A stretch of 64,000 nucleotides of DNA from Harmonia axyridis (GCF_914767665.1 NC_059505.1:21201506-21265505), one strand, 5' to 3'. Positions 26,101 through 37,770 are shown, numbered from the stretch's first letter. Made by a program: numbers and translations. Notes: a model not told the origin generated them from the sequence alone.

Positions 26101-27261
26101 TTTCCTTACCCCGGACCTTAAAAAATTGTAAAAAATTAAAAGTTCCTTCTTGGTAATAATATACCTCTTTTTCTATTGATCTGGTCACGTAGATCACGAA
26201 AGTTTTTATATGAGGGGTTTGCGACGAATAGTCTAGGAGATATAACGATTTTAGTAGAGAGATTGAATTTTTACGGTTTTTTCCAAAAATTTCGAATTCA
26301 AATTTCTCCTAAACTATGAGGACTACGGAAAATAGGTAAGCAGAGTTGGTATTGGCAGTTCATGATTATTCGAATTCCACTCACGAATGACAATATTTGA
26401 GTCGAAGAATTTTCTCGAATTTTTCTTACCCCGGACCTTGAAAAATTGTAAAAAATTAAAAGTTCCTTCTTGGTAATAATATACCTCTTTTTCTATTGAT
26501 CTGGTCACGTAGATCACGAAAGTTTTCATATGAGGGGTCTGCGACGAATAGTCTAGGAGATATAACGATTTTAGTAGAGAGATTGAATTTTTACGGTTTT
26601 TTCCAAAAATTTCGAATTCAAATTTCTCCTAAACTATGGGGACTTCGGAGAATAGGTAAGCAGAGTTGATTATTCGAATTCCACTCACGAATGACAATAT
26701 TTGAGTCGAAGAATTTTCTCGAATTTTCCTTACCCCGGACCTTAAAAAATTGTAAAAAATTAAAAGTTCCTTCTTGGTAATAATATACCTCTTTTTCTAT
26801 TGATCTGGTCACGTAGATCACGAAAGTTTTTATTTGAGGGGTTTGCGACGAATAGTTTAGGAGATATAACGATTTTTGTAGAGAGATTGAATTTTTACGG
26901 TTTTTTCCAAAAATTTCGAATTCAAATTTCTCCTGAACTATGGGGACTACGGAAAATCGGTAAGCAGAGTTGGTATTGGCAGTTCATGGTTATTCGAATC
27001 CCACTCTCGCCTGACAATATTTGAGTCGAAAAATTTTCTCGAATTTTCTCGAATTTTCTAACCCCGGACCTTAAAAAATTGTAAAAAATTTAAAGTTCCT
27101 TCTTGGTAATAATATACCTCTTTTTCTATTGATCTGGTCACGTAGATCACGAAAGTTTTCATATGAGGGGTCTGCGACGAATAGTTTAGGAGATATAACG
27201 ATTTTAGTAGAGAGATTGAATTTTTACGGTTTTTTCCAAAAATTTCGAATTCAAATTTCTC

Positions 27262-28075
27262 CTAAACTATGGGGACTACGGAAAATAGGTAAGCAGAGTT
27301 GGTATTGGCAGTTCATGATTATTCGAATTCCACTCACGAATGACAATATTTGAGTCGAAGAATTTTCTCGAATTTTCTCGAATTTTCCTTAGCCCGGACC
27401 TTAAAAAATTGTAAAAAATTAAAAGTTCCTACTTGGTAATAATATACCTCTTTTTCTATTGATCTGGTCACGTAGATCACGAAAGTTTTTATTTGAGGGG
27501 TTTGCGACGAATAGTTTAGGAGATATAACGATTTTTGTAGAGAGATTGAATTTTTACGGTTTTTTCCAAAAATTTCGAATTCAAATTCCTCCTAAACTAT
27601 GGGGACTACGGAAAATCGGTAAGCAGAGTTGGTATTGGCAGTTCATGATTATTCGAATTCCACTCACGAATGACAATATTTGAGTCGGAGAATTTTCTCG
27701 AATTTTCTCGAATTTTCCTTACCCCGGACCTTAAAAAATTGTAAAAAATTAAAAGTTCCTTCTTGGTAATAATATACCTCTTTTTCTATTGGTCTGGTCA
27801 CGTAGATCACGAAAGTTTTCATTTGAGGGGTTTGCGACGAATAGTTTAGGAGATATAACGATTTTTGTAGAGAGATTGAATTTTTACGGTTTTTTCCAAA
27901 AATTTCGAATTCAAATTTCTCCTAAACTATGGGGACTACGGAAAATAGGTAAGCAGAGTTGGTATTGGCAGTTCATGATTATTCGAATCCCACTCTCGCC
28001 TGACAATATTTGAGTCGAAAAATTTACTCGAATTTTCTCGAATTTTCCTTACCCCGGACCTTGAAAAATTGTAAA
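27262..28075. repeat. Duplicated satellite block P3, copy 1
   Basis: About 0.8 kb matching 32,391-33,204 at an offset of 5,129 bp. Both contain the unusual TTAGCCCGGACC (27,389 and 32,518) followed by CTACTTGG and a TTGGTCTGG monomer. Confidence 0.78.
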
Positions 28076-28439
28076 AAATTAAAAGATCTTTCTTGGTAAT
28101 GAAATACCTCTTTTTCTATTGATCTGTTCACGTAGATCACGAAAGTTTTTATTTGAGGGGTCTGCGACGAATAGTTTAGGAGATATAACGATTTTTGTAG
28201 AGAGATTGAATTTTCTCGAATTTTCCTTACCCCGGATCTTAAAAAATTGTAAAAAATCAAAAGTTCCTTCTTGGTGATAATATACGTCTTTTTCTATCGA
28301 TCTGTTCACGTAGATCACGAAAGTTTTTATATGAGGGGTCTGCGAAGAAAAGTTTAGGAGATATAACGATTTTTATAGAGAGATTGAATTTTTACGGTTT
28401 TTTCCAAAAATTTCGACTTCAAATTTCTCCTAAACTATG

Positions 28440-29246
28440 GGGACTACGGAAAATAGGTAAGCAGAGTTGGTATTAGCAGTTCATGATTATTCGAATTCCA
28501 CTCACGAATGACAATATTTGAGTCGAAGAATTTTCTCGAATTTTTCTTACCCCGGACCTTGAAAAATTGTAAAAAATTAAAAGTTCCTTCTTGGTAATAA
28601 TATACCTCTTTTTCTATTGATCTGGTCACGTAGATCACGAAAGTTTTCATATGAGGGGTCTGCGACGAATAGTCTAGGAGATATAACGATTTTAGTAGAG
28701 AGATTGAATTTTTACGGTTTTTTCCAAAAATTTCGAATTCAAATTTCTCCTAAACTATGGGGACTACGGAGAATAGGTAAGCAGAGTTGGTATTGGCAGT
28801 TCATGATTATTCGAATTCCACTCACGAATGACAATATTTGAGTCGAAGAATTTTCTCGAATTTTCCTTACCCCGGACCTTAAAAAATTGTAAAAAATTAA
28901 AAGTTCCTACTTGGTAATAATATACCTCTTTTTCTATTGAATGGTCACGTAGATCACGAAAGTTTTTATTTGAGGGGTTTGCGACGAATAGTTTAGGAGA
29001 TATAACGATTTTTGTAGAGAGATTGAATTTTCTCGAATTTTCCTTACCCCGGACCTTAAAAAATTGTAAAAAATTAAAAGTTCCTTCTTGGTAATAATAT
29101 ACCTCTTTTTCTATTGATCTGGTCACGTAGATCACGAAAGTTTTCATATGAGGGGTCTGCGACGAATAGTTTAGGAGATATAACGATTTTTGTAGAGAGA
29201 TTGAATTTTCTCGAATTTTCCTTACCCCGGACCTTAAAAAATTGTA
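28440..29246. repeat. Duplicated satellite block P2, copy 1
   Basis: About 0.8 kb matching 31,563-32,369 at an offset of 3,123 bp. Both carry GGTATTAGCAGTTCATG, the CTACTTGG variant, and the shortened TCTATTGAATGGTCACG monomer. Confidence 0.8.
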
Positions 29247-29373
29247 AAAAATTAAAAGTTCCTTCTTGGTAATAATATACCTCTTTTTCTATTGATCTGG
29301 TCACGTAGATCACGAAAGTTTTCATATGAGGGGTCTGCGACGAATAGTTTAGGAGATATAACGATTTTAGTAG

Positions 29374-31024
29374 AGAGATTGAATTTTTACGGTTTTTTCC
29401 AAAAATTTCGAATTCAAATTTCTCCTAAACTATGGGGACTACGGAAAATCGGTAAGCAGAGTTGGTATTGGCAGTTCATGGTTATTCGAATCCCACTCTC
29501 GCCTGACAATATTTGAGTCGAAAAATTTTCTTGAATTTTCTCGAATTTTCCTTACCCCGGACATTAAAAAATTGTAAAAAATTTAAAGTTCCTTCTTGGT
29601 AATAATATACCTCTTTTTCTATTGATCTGGTCATGTAGATCACGAAAGTTTTTATTTGAGGAGTCTGCGACGAATAGTTTAGGAGATATAACGATTTTTG
29701 TAGAGAGATTGAATTTTCTCGAATTTTCCTTACCCCGGACCTTAAAAAATTGTAAAAAATTAAAAGTTCCTTCTTGGTAATAATATACCTCTTTTTCTAT
29801 TGATCTGGTCACGTAGATCACGAAAGTTTTCATATGAGGGGTCTGCGACGAATAGTTTAGGAGATATAACGATTTTAGTAGAGAGATTGAATTTTTACGG
29901 TTTTTTCCAAAAATTTCGAATTCAAATTTCTCCTAAACTATGGGGACTACGGAAAATAGGTAAGCAGAGTTGGTATTGGCAGTTCATGATTATTCGAATT
30001 CCACTCACGAATGACAATATTTGAGTCGAAGAATTTTCTCGAATTTTCTCGAATTTTCCTTACCCCGGACCTTAAAAAATTGTAAAAAATTAAAAGTTCC
30101 TTCTTGGTAATAATATACCTCTTTTTCTATTGGTCTGGTCACGTAGATCACGAAAGTTTTCATTTGAGGGGTTTGCGACGAATAGTTTAGGAGATATAAC
30201 GATTTTTGTAGAGAGATTGAATTTTTACGGTTTTTTCCAAAAATTTCGAATTCAAATTTCTCCTAAACTATGGGGACTACGGAAAATCGGTAGGCAGAGT
30301 TGGTATTGGCAGTTCATGGTTATTCGAATCCCACTCTCGCCTGACAATATTTGAGTCGAAAAATTTTCTCGAATTTTCTCGAATTTTCCTTACCCCGGAC
30401 CTTAAAAAATTGTAAAAAATTAAAAGTTCCTTCTTGGTGATAATATACCTCTTTTTCTATTGATCTGTTCACGTAGATCACGAAAGTTTTTATATGAGGG
30501 GTCTGCGACGAATAGTTTAGGAGATATAACGATTTTTATAGAGAGATTGAATTTTTACGGTTTTTTCCAAAAATTTCGACTTCAAATTTCTCCTAAACTA
30601 TGGGGACTACGGAAAATCAGTAAGCAGAGTTGGTATTGGCAGTTCATGATTATTCGAATTCCACTCACGAATGACAATATTTGAGTCGAAGAATTTTCTC
30701 GAATTTTTCTTACCCCGGACCTTGAAAAATTGTAAAAAATTAAAAGTTCCTTCTTGGTAATAATATACCTCTTTTTCTATTGATCTGGTCACGTAGATCA
30801 CGAAAGTTTTCATATGAGGGGTCTGCGACGAATAGTTTAGGAGATATAACGATTTTAGTAGAGAGATTGAATTTTTACGGTTTTTTCCAAAAATTTCGAA
30901 TTCAAATTTCTCCTAAACTATGGGGACTACGGAAAATAGGTAAGCAGAGTTGGTATTGGCAGTTCATGATTATTCGAATTCCACTCACGAATGACAATAT
31001 ATGAGTCGAAGTATTTTCTCGAAT
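29374..31024. repeat. Duplicated satellite block P1, copy 2
   Basis: Partner of 24,450-26,100 (offset 4,924 bp). It differs by scattered single bases, such as CTCCTAAACTATG where copy 1 has CTCCTTAACTATG near 25,007. Confidence 0.8.
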
Positions 31025-31562
31025 TTTTCTTACCCCGGACCTTGAAAAATTGTAAAAAATTAAAAGTTCCTTCTTGGTAATAATATACCTCTTTTTCTAT
31101 TGATCTGGTCACGTAGATCACGAAAGTTTTCATATGAGGGGTCTGCGACGAATAGTCTAGGAGATATAACGATTTTAGTAGAGAGATTGAATTTTTACGG
31201 TTTTTTCCAAAAATTTCGAATTCAAATTTCTCCTAAACTATGGGGACTACGGAGAATAGGTAAGCAGAGTTGGTATTGGCAGTTCATGATTATTCGAATT
31301 CCACTCACGAATGACAATATATGAGTCGAAGTATTTTCTCGAATTTTTCTTACCCCGGACCTTGAAAAATTGTAAAAAATTAAAAGTTCCTTCTTGGTAA
31401 TAATATACCTCTTTTTCTATTGATCTGGTCACGTAGATCACGAAAGTTTTCATATGAGGGGTCTGCGACGAATAGTCTAGGAGATATAACGATTTTAGTA
31501 GAGAGATTGAATTTTTACGGTTTTTTCCAAAAATTTCGAATTCAAATTTCTCCTAAACTATG

Positions 31563-32369
31563 GGGACTACGGAAAATAGGTAAGCAGAGTTGGTATTAGC
31601 AGTTCATGATTATTCGAATTCCACTCACGAATGACAATATTTGAGTCGAAGAATTTTCTCGAATTTTTCTTACCCCGGACCTTGAAAAATTGTAAAAAAT
31701 TAAAAGTTCCTTCTTGGTAATAATATCCCTCTTTTTCTATTGATCTGGTCACGTAGATCACGAAAGTTTTCATATGAGGGGTCTGCGACGAATAGTCTAG
31801 GAGATATAACGATTTTAGTAGAGAGATTGAATTTTTACGGTTTTTTCCAAAAATTTCGAATTCAAATTTCTCCTAAACTATGGGGACTACGGAGAATAGG
31901 TAAGCAGAGTTGGTATTGGCAGTTCATGATTATTCGAATTCCACTCACGAATGACAATATTTGAGTCGAAGAATTTTCTCGAATTTTCCTTACCCCGGAC
32001 CTTAAAAAATTGTAAAAAATTAAAAGTTCCTACTTGGTAATAATATACCTCTTTTTCTATTGAATGGTCACGTAGATCACGAAAGTTTTTATTTGAGGGG
32101 TTTGCGACGAATAGTTTAGGAGATATAACGATTTTTGTAGAGAGATTGAATTTTCTCGAATTTTCCTTACCCCGGACCTTAAAAAATTGTAAAAAATTAA
32201 AAGTTCCTTCTTGGTAATAATATACCTCTTTTTCTATTGATCTGGTCACGTAGATCACGAAAGTTTTCATATGAGGGGTCTGCGACGAATAGTTTAGGAG
32301 ATATAACGATTTTTGTAGAGAGATTGAATTTTCTCGAATTTTCCTTACCCCGGACCTTAAAAAATTGTA
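31563..32369. repeat. Duplicated satellite block P2, copy 2
   Basis: Partner of 28,440-29,246. It ends exactly where a truncated monomer junction occurs (32,370-32,391). Confidence 0.8.
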
Positions 32370-32394
32370 ACCTCTTTTTCTATTGATCTCCTAA
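32368..32394. other. Broken monomer junction inside the satellite
   Basis: A normal monomer reads AATTGTAAAAAATTAAAAGT. Here AATTGTAA is joined to CCTCTTTTTCTATTGATCT, which is joined to CCTAAACTATGGGG. Two deletions leave only about 20 bp of bridge. This is the seam between blocks P2 and P3. Confidence 0.75.
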
Positions 32395-33204
32395 ACTATG
32401 GGGACTACGGAAAATAGGTAAGCAGAGTTGGTATTGGCAGTTCATGATTATTCGAATTCCACTCACGAATGACAATATTTGAGTCGAAGAATTTTCTCGA
32501 ATTTTCTCGAATTTTCCTTAGCCCGGACCTTAAAAAATTGTAAAAAATTAAAAGTTCCTACTTGGTAATAAAATACCTCTTTTTCTATTGATCTGGTCAC
32601 GTAGATCACGAAAGTTTTTATTTGAGGGGTTTGCGACGAATAGTTTAGGAGATATAACGATTTTTGTAGAGAGATTGAATTTTTACGGTTTTTTCCAAAA
32701 ATTTCGAATTCAAATTTCTCCTAAACTATGGGGACTACGGAAAATCGGTAAGCAGAGTTGGTATTGGCAGTTCATGATTATTCGAATTCCACTCACGAAT
32801 GACAATATTTGAGTCGAAGAATTTTCTCGAATTTTCTCGAATTTTCCTTACCCCGGACCTTAAAAAATTGTAAAAAATTAAAAGTTCCTTCTTGGTAATA
32901 ATATACCTCTTTTTCTATTGGTCTGGTCACGTAGATCACGAAAGTTTTCATTTGAGGGGTTTGCGACGAATAGTTTAGGAGATATAACGATTTTTGTAGA
33001 GAGATTGAATTTTTACGGTTTTTTCCAAAAATTTCGAATTCAAATTTCTCCTAAACTATGGGGACTACGGAAAATAGGTAAGCAGAGTTGGTATTGGCAG
33101 TTCATGATTATTCGAATCCCACTCTCGCCTGACAATATTTGAGTCGAAAAATTTTCTCGAATTTTCTCGAATTTTCCTTACCCCGGACCTTAAAAAATTG
33201 TAAA
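32391..33204. repeat. Duplicated satellite block P3, copy 2
   Basis: Partner of 27,262-28,075. It begins in mid-monomer at CTCCTAAACTATGGGG, directly after the truncated junction. Confidence 0.78.
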
Positions 33205-33788
33205 AAATTAAAAGTTCCTTCTTGGTAATAATATACCTCTTTTTCTATTGATCTGGTCACGTAGATCACGAAAGTTTTCATATGAGGGGTCTGCGACGAA
33301 TAGTTTAGGAGATATAACGATTTTAGTAGAGAGATTGAATTTTTACGGTTTTTTCCAAAAATTTCGAATTCAAATTTCTCCTAAACTATGGGGACTACGG
33401 AAAATAGGTAAGCAGAGTTGGTATTGGCAGTTCATGATTATTCGAATTCCACTCACGAATGACAATATTTGAGTCGAAGAATTTTCTCGAATTTTCTCGA
33501 ATTTTCCTTACCTTAAAAAATTGTAAAAAATTAAAAGTTCCTTCTTGGTAATAATATACCTCTTTTTCTATTGGTCTGGTCACGTAGATCACGAAAATTT
33601 TCATTTGAGGGGTTTGCGACGAATAGTTTAGGAGATATAACGATTTTTGTAGAGAGATTGAATTTTTACGGTTTTTTCCAAAAATTTCGAATTCAAATTT
33701 CTCCTAAACTATGGGGACTACGGAAAATCGGTAGGCAGAGTTGGTATTGGCAGTTCATGGTTATTCGAATCCCACTCTCGCCTGACAA

Positions 33789-34070
33789 TAATAATAATAA
33801 TAACTTTATTTAACCATCAAAAAAAACATTACATGGTAAGTCAATATGAATATGCACATATAAGAGGAATTCGCAAAGCCTCTGAGAACATTATTGAAAC
33901 AATCACAATAACACATTAAAATTTTTAAAACTGAAATGACATAAATTCATCAACAGAATAAAAGGTCTCTTCAATGAGAATCTCCTTCATCACTTTCGCG
34001 AATTGATTTCTTGATAATATCTTCAGATAGTTCGGGATCTTGTTGAATAACTTAATATCATTCACATACT
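33789..34070 (-). mobile_element. 3' end segment of a second non-LTR element, minus strand
   Basis: On the minus strand this reads as the C-terminus of a CR1/Jockey-type ORF2, a 3' UTR and a TTA-repeat tail ending at 33,789 against the satellite. The UTR has CATGTAATG and TTAAATAAAG, as in the element at 14,145-18,170. It lies head-to-head with the plus-strand 5' segment that begins at about 34,070. Confidence 0.82.
33925..34066 (-). pseudogene. ORF2 C-terminal fragment (reverse transcriptase protein end)
   Basis: About 46 codons on the minus strand, ending in a TAA at 33,925-33,927. It reads IKLFNKIPNYLKILS, then EETFYSVDEF, and aligns with the intact element's IKLYNHLPPSVKSL and KKGFYSVNEYL. 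Only the last part of ORF2 is present. Upstream of it (toward 34,070) the homology stops abruptly and the plus-strand segment begins. The fragment has no function alone. It identifies the orientation of the 3' part of the broken element. Confidence 0.82.
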
Positions 34071-34081
34071 ATGGTACAAAA

Positions 34082-35164
34082 ATGGCGCCACGTACAACAG
34101 AGTGTTTAGAAAAATTGTGCAACAAATGTACAAAGGAAGTTAAAAATTATGTGACTTGTTCGAAATGTCAGAAGACTTATCACCCGAGTTGCTTGCTAAG
34201 AGTTTGTGGAATTTATGTAAATAGTGATGGAAAAATCTTTTGTTGTGATGACATAACCTCAAAACAGACAAAACTCGAGGAAAAGGATCAGGAAATACAG
34301 AAGCTAAAGACAAGACTATCAGAAATCAATGAACACTGTTTTGAACAATCTATTTCTAAACAGAATCTCTTAAACAACGGGGATTATTCCGAACACTGCA
34401 TTGACTTACTTGAACCGTCACAACAAGGTGAGAACGATGATAAAGATGTGATATATCTAAACAGGATTATAAATGAAAAAACAATATTAATAGAAGAACT
34501 TCAGGATAAGATTAAAGTTTTGAAAAAGTATACATCCCTATTGGAAAAAATAGATGAAAACTGGCATAAAACACCACCTGTAAGTCCAATCTGTAAAGAG
34601 TCTAACAACAGATCTCTTCATCACAAAGAAAATGATGACCCTGTTGCGCCAAACACCACGGAGAATTTTGAACTAAAGACGGCGACATCTGATGAGAACG
34701 ATTTTAAGTCTGATGAGAAGAAAACTTCAAATTTAACAGAAATCTACTCAAAAAAAAGTAAACCAAAGGAAGAAAAAAAATCAAACAAAGAAAACAAAAG
34801 CTTACAGAAAAATAAACCTGGACGTAAAGCAAGCTTAAAAGATAAAAAAAATGAGGTGACTGGAACGGGTGACAAACTTTCCTCCTTCTCGGGGGCTCCA
34901 CGACGTGCCTGGGTCTATGTGGGACGTGTAAGTGAAAATGTGGCGGAGTCGCAAATTCTTAAACACCTGAAAGAATGTTTTACTGGAAGAAATTTCATAA
35001 TTGAAAAACTACCGAAACGAGACGGATCTAAAAGTTCATCATTCAAGGTTGGAGCTGACTTATCCCTTATTGAAGATTTATATAAACCGGAAAACTGGCC
35101 TGTGGGTGTGGTTGTGAAACGTTTCAAGTTTTTTCTCCGAGAACAGAGTAGTCAAAAACTATAG
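34082..35164 (+). CDS. Non-LTR ORF1 protein of the second element
   Basis: 360 residues from the ATG at 34,082. An earlier in-frame start at 34,040 would run through the inverted 3' segment and is not plausible. A PHD-like finger has C13/C16, C26/C29, H34/C37 and C53/C54. Residues about 60-85 and 135-165 are coiled-coil-like, and a long Lys/Glu/Ser-rich linker follows. The C-terminus from about residue 275 (RRAWVYVGRVSENVAESQIL) is RRM-like and aligns in layout with ORF1 of the first element. The sequence is clearly diverged from it, so this is a sister family of the same clade. The frame is intact although the element around it is broken. Confidence 0.82.
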   Translation: MAPRTTECLEKLCNKCTKEVKNYVTCSKCQKTYHPSCLLRVCGIYVNSDGKIFCCDDITSKQTKLEEKDQEIQKLKTRLSEINEHCFEQSISKQNLLNNGDYSEHCIDLLEPSQQGENDDKDVIYLNRIINEKTILIEELQDKIKVLKKYTSLLEKIDENWHKTPPVSPICKESNNRSLHHKENDDPVAPNTTENFELKTATSDENDFKSDEKKTSNLTEIYSKKSKPKEEKKSNKENKSLQKNKPGRKASLKDKKNEVTGTGDKLSSFSGAPRRAWVYVGRVSENVAESQILKHLKECFTGRNFIIEKLPKRDGSKSSSFKVGADLSLIEDLYKPENWPVGVVVKRFKFFLREQSSQKL

Positions 35165-35165
35165 G

Positions 35166-36600
35166 AACCTAGCTGGGAGGGTAGAGATCCAGAGTGATCA
35201 AAACTGCAATGCAATATTGAACTTAAACATACAATGCCTCAGAAATAAACTTGACGCAATGGATTTCGTATTGAATACTGAAGACTATAGAGTAGCCTGT
35301 GTGACCGAGCACTGGATGACCATTGATGAGCTCAAAGCTGTGAACATTCCGAACTATAATGTGGCGAGTGCTTTTTGCCGCGAGGACTTCATACATGGTG
35401 GAAGTCTGATACTTACAAGAAAAGACTTTCTTGGCAGAGCGATGACAGAAATAAATGAACTGTCCATCGAAAAAAATATAGAAATTTGTGGCGTTCTAGA
35501 AAAGACCACAAAAACAAATTATATGTGTATCTATAGGCCTCCTCAGGGGGATTATGACTTGTTCATGCAACGTTTAGAAACAGCCTTGAATATTGTCTTC
35601 AATAATAATCCCCATCAAAATGTTATAATCGCAGGAGATTTCAATATTAACTTCGATGAAATGAATAATGCGAAATTAAAACTGCAAGAATTGCTCATAT
35701 CATTTGGATTACATATTGTATTCAAGGAGGCATCACGTGTAACACTGAGATCGAGCAGCTGTATCGACAATTTTTTCACGAATATGAAGTCTTCAACATA
35801 TCAAGCAATCACGGTGAATCACCATCTTTCAGATCATCTGGCACAAAGATTGGAATTACAGACGACGGAAATCCTTGAAAAAGAAAAATATGAGTTCATT
35901 CGAATTATGAATGAAAATAACACTTACCATTTTCGAAAGCGATTGAAGAACGTAGACTGGGAATTCATCAAAGATATGTCGGCTCCGTTATCGTGTAATG
36001 GTTTTCATAAGGTAGTAACTGATGCATTCAACCAGTGCTTCCCTGAAAAAAAGAATAAAAATAAGAAGTGTGCCCCCAAAGAAATATTGGGAAAGACCGG
36101 AGATAATAGAACAAAAGAAAAAAGTAGATGCAGCGCACACAATTTTTTCAGTTGAAAGGAATGAAACCACGAAAAAATTATACATGAAATTGAAACATCA
36201 ACTGACACAACTAATTGAAAATACAATAAAAACTGAAAATACACAGATTTTGAATGAGTCCAGCAATAAAAATCGTGCAATCTGGAAAATCATAAATTCT
36301 AAAATAAAAGGCAAAACAAGACCAAACAACGCCAAATTACTGTCAGAGGAAGATTTCAGTATATATTTTTCAACAATATCAGAAAAATTGGGTAGACAAG
36401 ACAGTGTCCCAAAAACGAGCGATGACTTTTTGAAGAGGAAAATAATCAGAAATCCCATGGCGGGCATCTGTTAAATGAGTTCTATGAAATCTCATCTTTA
36501 GAGGTATTTCAAGTAAAAAGAAAATTGAAAACTCTGATTTGATGAGTTCTCAAACCACAGAAGGTCATAAATAAAAACTTTTGGACCGTGTGTTGTTTGT
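35166..36600 (+). pseudogene. Truncated, frameshifted non-LTR ORF2 (endonuclease and start of RT)
   Basis: The frame is open without an ATG from just after the ORF1 stop. NIQCLRNKLDAMDF then TEHWM begins the endonuclease, followed by ICGV, IYRPPQGDYDLF, IAGDFNINFD and the closing HHLSDH. A frameshift at about 36,060-36,090 moves reading to the next frame (KKKVDAAHTIF, then NRAIWKIINSKIKGK). Another near 36,470 and a stop at about 36,537 follow. The last recognisable piece is the RT entry region (YEISSLEVFQVKRKL) near 36,480-36,530. The catalytic RT core is absent. The endonuclease half retains its key motifs but the gene is dead. Confidence 0.82.
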
Positions 36601-37770
36601 ATTTTAAGGGTTCATTCCAGATACTTAGACAAGAACAGAGAAATGCAACTATGTGGATACAAAGATGCATGATAAAAATTCCGATTGCTGTCCAACATAG
36701 GGCGGAAAAGAGAAACGTGTAGTTTTTTTTCAATCCGTGAATTAAGAGAAGTATGTGGACGTCGGTGGAAAAATTTTAAAATATATTTCAGAATACTCTT
36801 TAAACATGATCCGTTGCCAATATACGATGGTACATATCGAAAAGAAAAGAATTTATGTATGCATTTATTATTTCCTGATTCTTTTTCGTCTCTCCGTATT
36901 TCGTATAATTCTGAGATTTCTATTTGTCATTTAGCAAATTCTTAATGCCAAACAGAACGTGATCACAAAACAGCGAGACAAATCACTAAATCGTTTGCAG
37001 GAATCATGGCTTCCTGAATTTGAGTGAGAATGTCAACGTTCTTCAACCTCCGGACAAAAACTAACTGTCGAATAGATTCGACTATTTGAATTTTATATAA
37101 CTCAACCTGAAATCAGCTCCTTGATTTACGTCAGTGCTCTTCTAGAATTTCTGATTTTTGTATATCTGCGGTATCATTGGATGGAGTTCGCCCTCTTACG
37201 AATTCATCTTTCGAGATTATAAAATGTTTCTTTCGTAAGTTATTGCAATAACTATCAGTTTCCGATAGGTCGACCGTAAATACAATAACTTCTGAAAGAA
37301 AAGACTTAGAGACTCGATATTTGTAGAGCAGGATTTGAGATTACTTGATTCCGTAGATATATCCATTCGAAATTGTAATTTCGATTTGTCCGGATTGAAA
37401 TCTGCTACTTGGTAAAAAATTACGGCGTTAATCATTTTACAGAACCTCGTGAGGAAATGGCTTAGAAGCTCCTGGTTTTGTTTTTTTTGTATAACTCTTT
37501 GAATATTTCACAACCTATGTTTGGTAGTGCGTATGTATGAGTTTTTTTTTCTTGAAATTTTGAAAAACTGATATATAATCGGAATGAAATAATTCGATGA
37601 GGTTTCATTGAACTATCATATATCAAATTGAAAGAAGAGATGGAAAATTAGACGTAATTCCTCGATTCTTTATGTCTCCGTGCCAAAAGGGGGCGGGTCA
37701 GTTAGTGTCATCCTAACATCGACATTTACTGACACAAATCATTGAACCACTGAAGAATATAATATCAAGA
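36601..37770. other. No recognised feature
   Basis: AT-rich sequence with short random frames only. The one hint of kinship is TTACGTCAGTGCTCTTCTAGAATT at 37,127-37,150. It matches the conserved tail motif of the palindromic repeat family to the right and suggests an eroded copy ending here. Confidence 0.5.

Larger units (their letters stand above)
18171..33788. repeat. Satellite array, right part (mostly 320/330-bp monomers)
   Basis: Continuation of the same array after the inserted element. It starts with the second half of the interrupted 178-bp monomer. Long monomers dominate here, with 330-bp steps (27,129, 27,459, 27,789) and many 320-bp steps (30,460, 30,780, 31,100). Subfamily markers are CGATTTTAGTAGAG, TTCATATGAGG, GGAAAATAGGTAAG and CTACTTGGTAATA. 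The array ends at 33,788, inside a long monomer at CCTGACAAT, where a retrotransposon tail begins. Confidence 0.97.
34071..36600 (+). mobile_element. 5' segment of the second non-LTR element, plus strand, damaged
   Basis: Contains a complete ORF1 and the first half of ORF2 (endonuclease and the very start of RT), then fades into unrecognised sequence at about 36,600. Together with the minus-strand 3' segment next to it, this gives the order tail, 3' end (inverted), 5' end (sense). The RT core and the rest of ORF2 are missing. Satellite does not resume on the right. Confidence 0.78.

Noticed and set aside
1..33788. CENP-B box in the satellite
   Set aside because: TTCG occurs, but nothing matches the spaced TTCG-A-CGGG pattern in any monomer read.
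96..33813. Dozens of repeated 60-135 codon frames on both strands of the satellite (74-codon plus-strand and 64-135-codon minus-strand types)
   Set aside because: They begin at TTG or similar codons, shift frame between monomers because 178 is not a multiple of three, differ by non-synonymous as well as silent changes, and carry no domain. They are by-products of the tandem repeat.
34040..34081. Longer start for ORF1 of the second non-LTR element at 34,040
   Set aside because: Those 14 codons lie in the complement of the inverted 3' segment. The finger protein begins naturally at the ATG at 34,082.
36685..36945. 86-codon frame after the second non-LTR element
   Set aside because: No similarity to ORF2 or to a family I know, and its composition is that of random AT-rich DNA.
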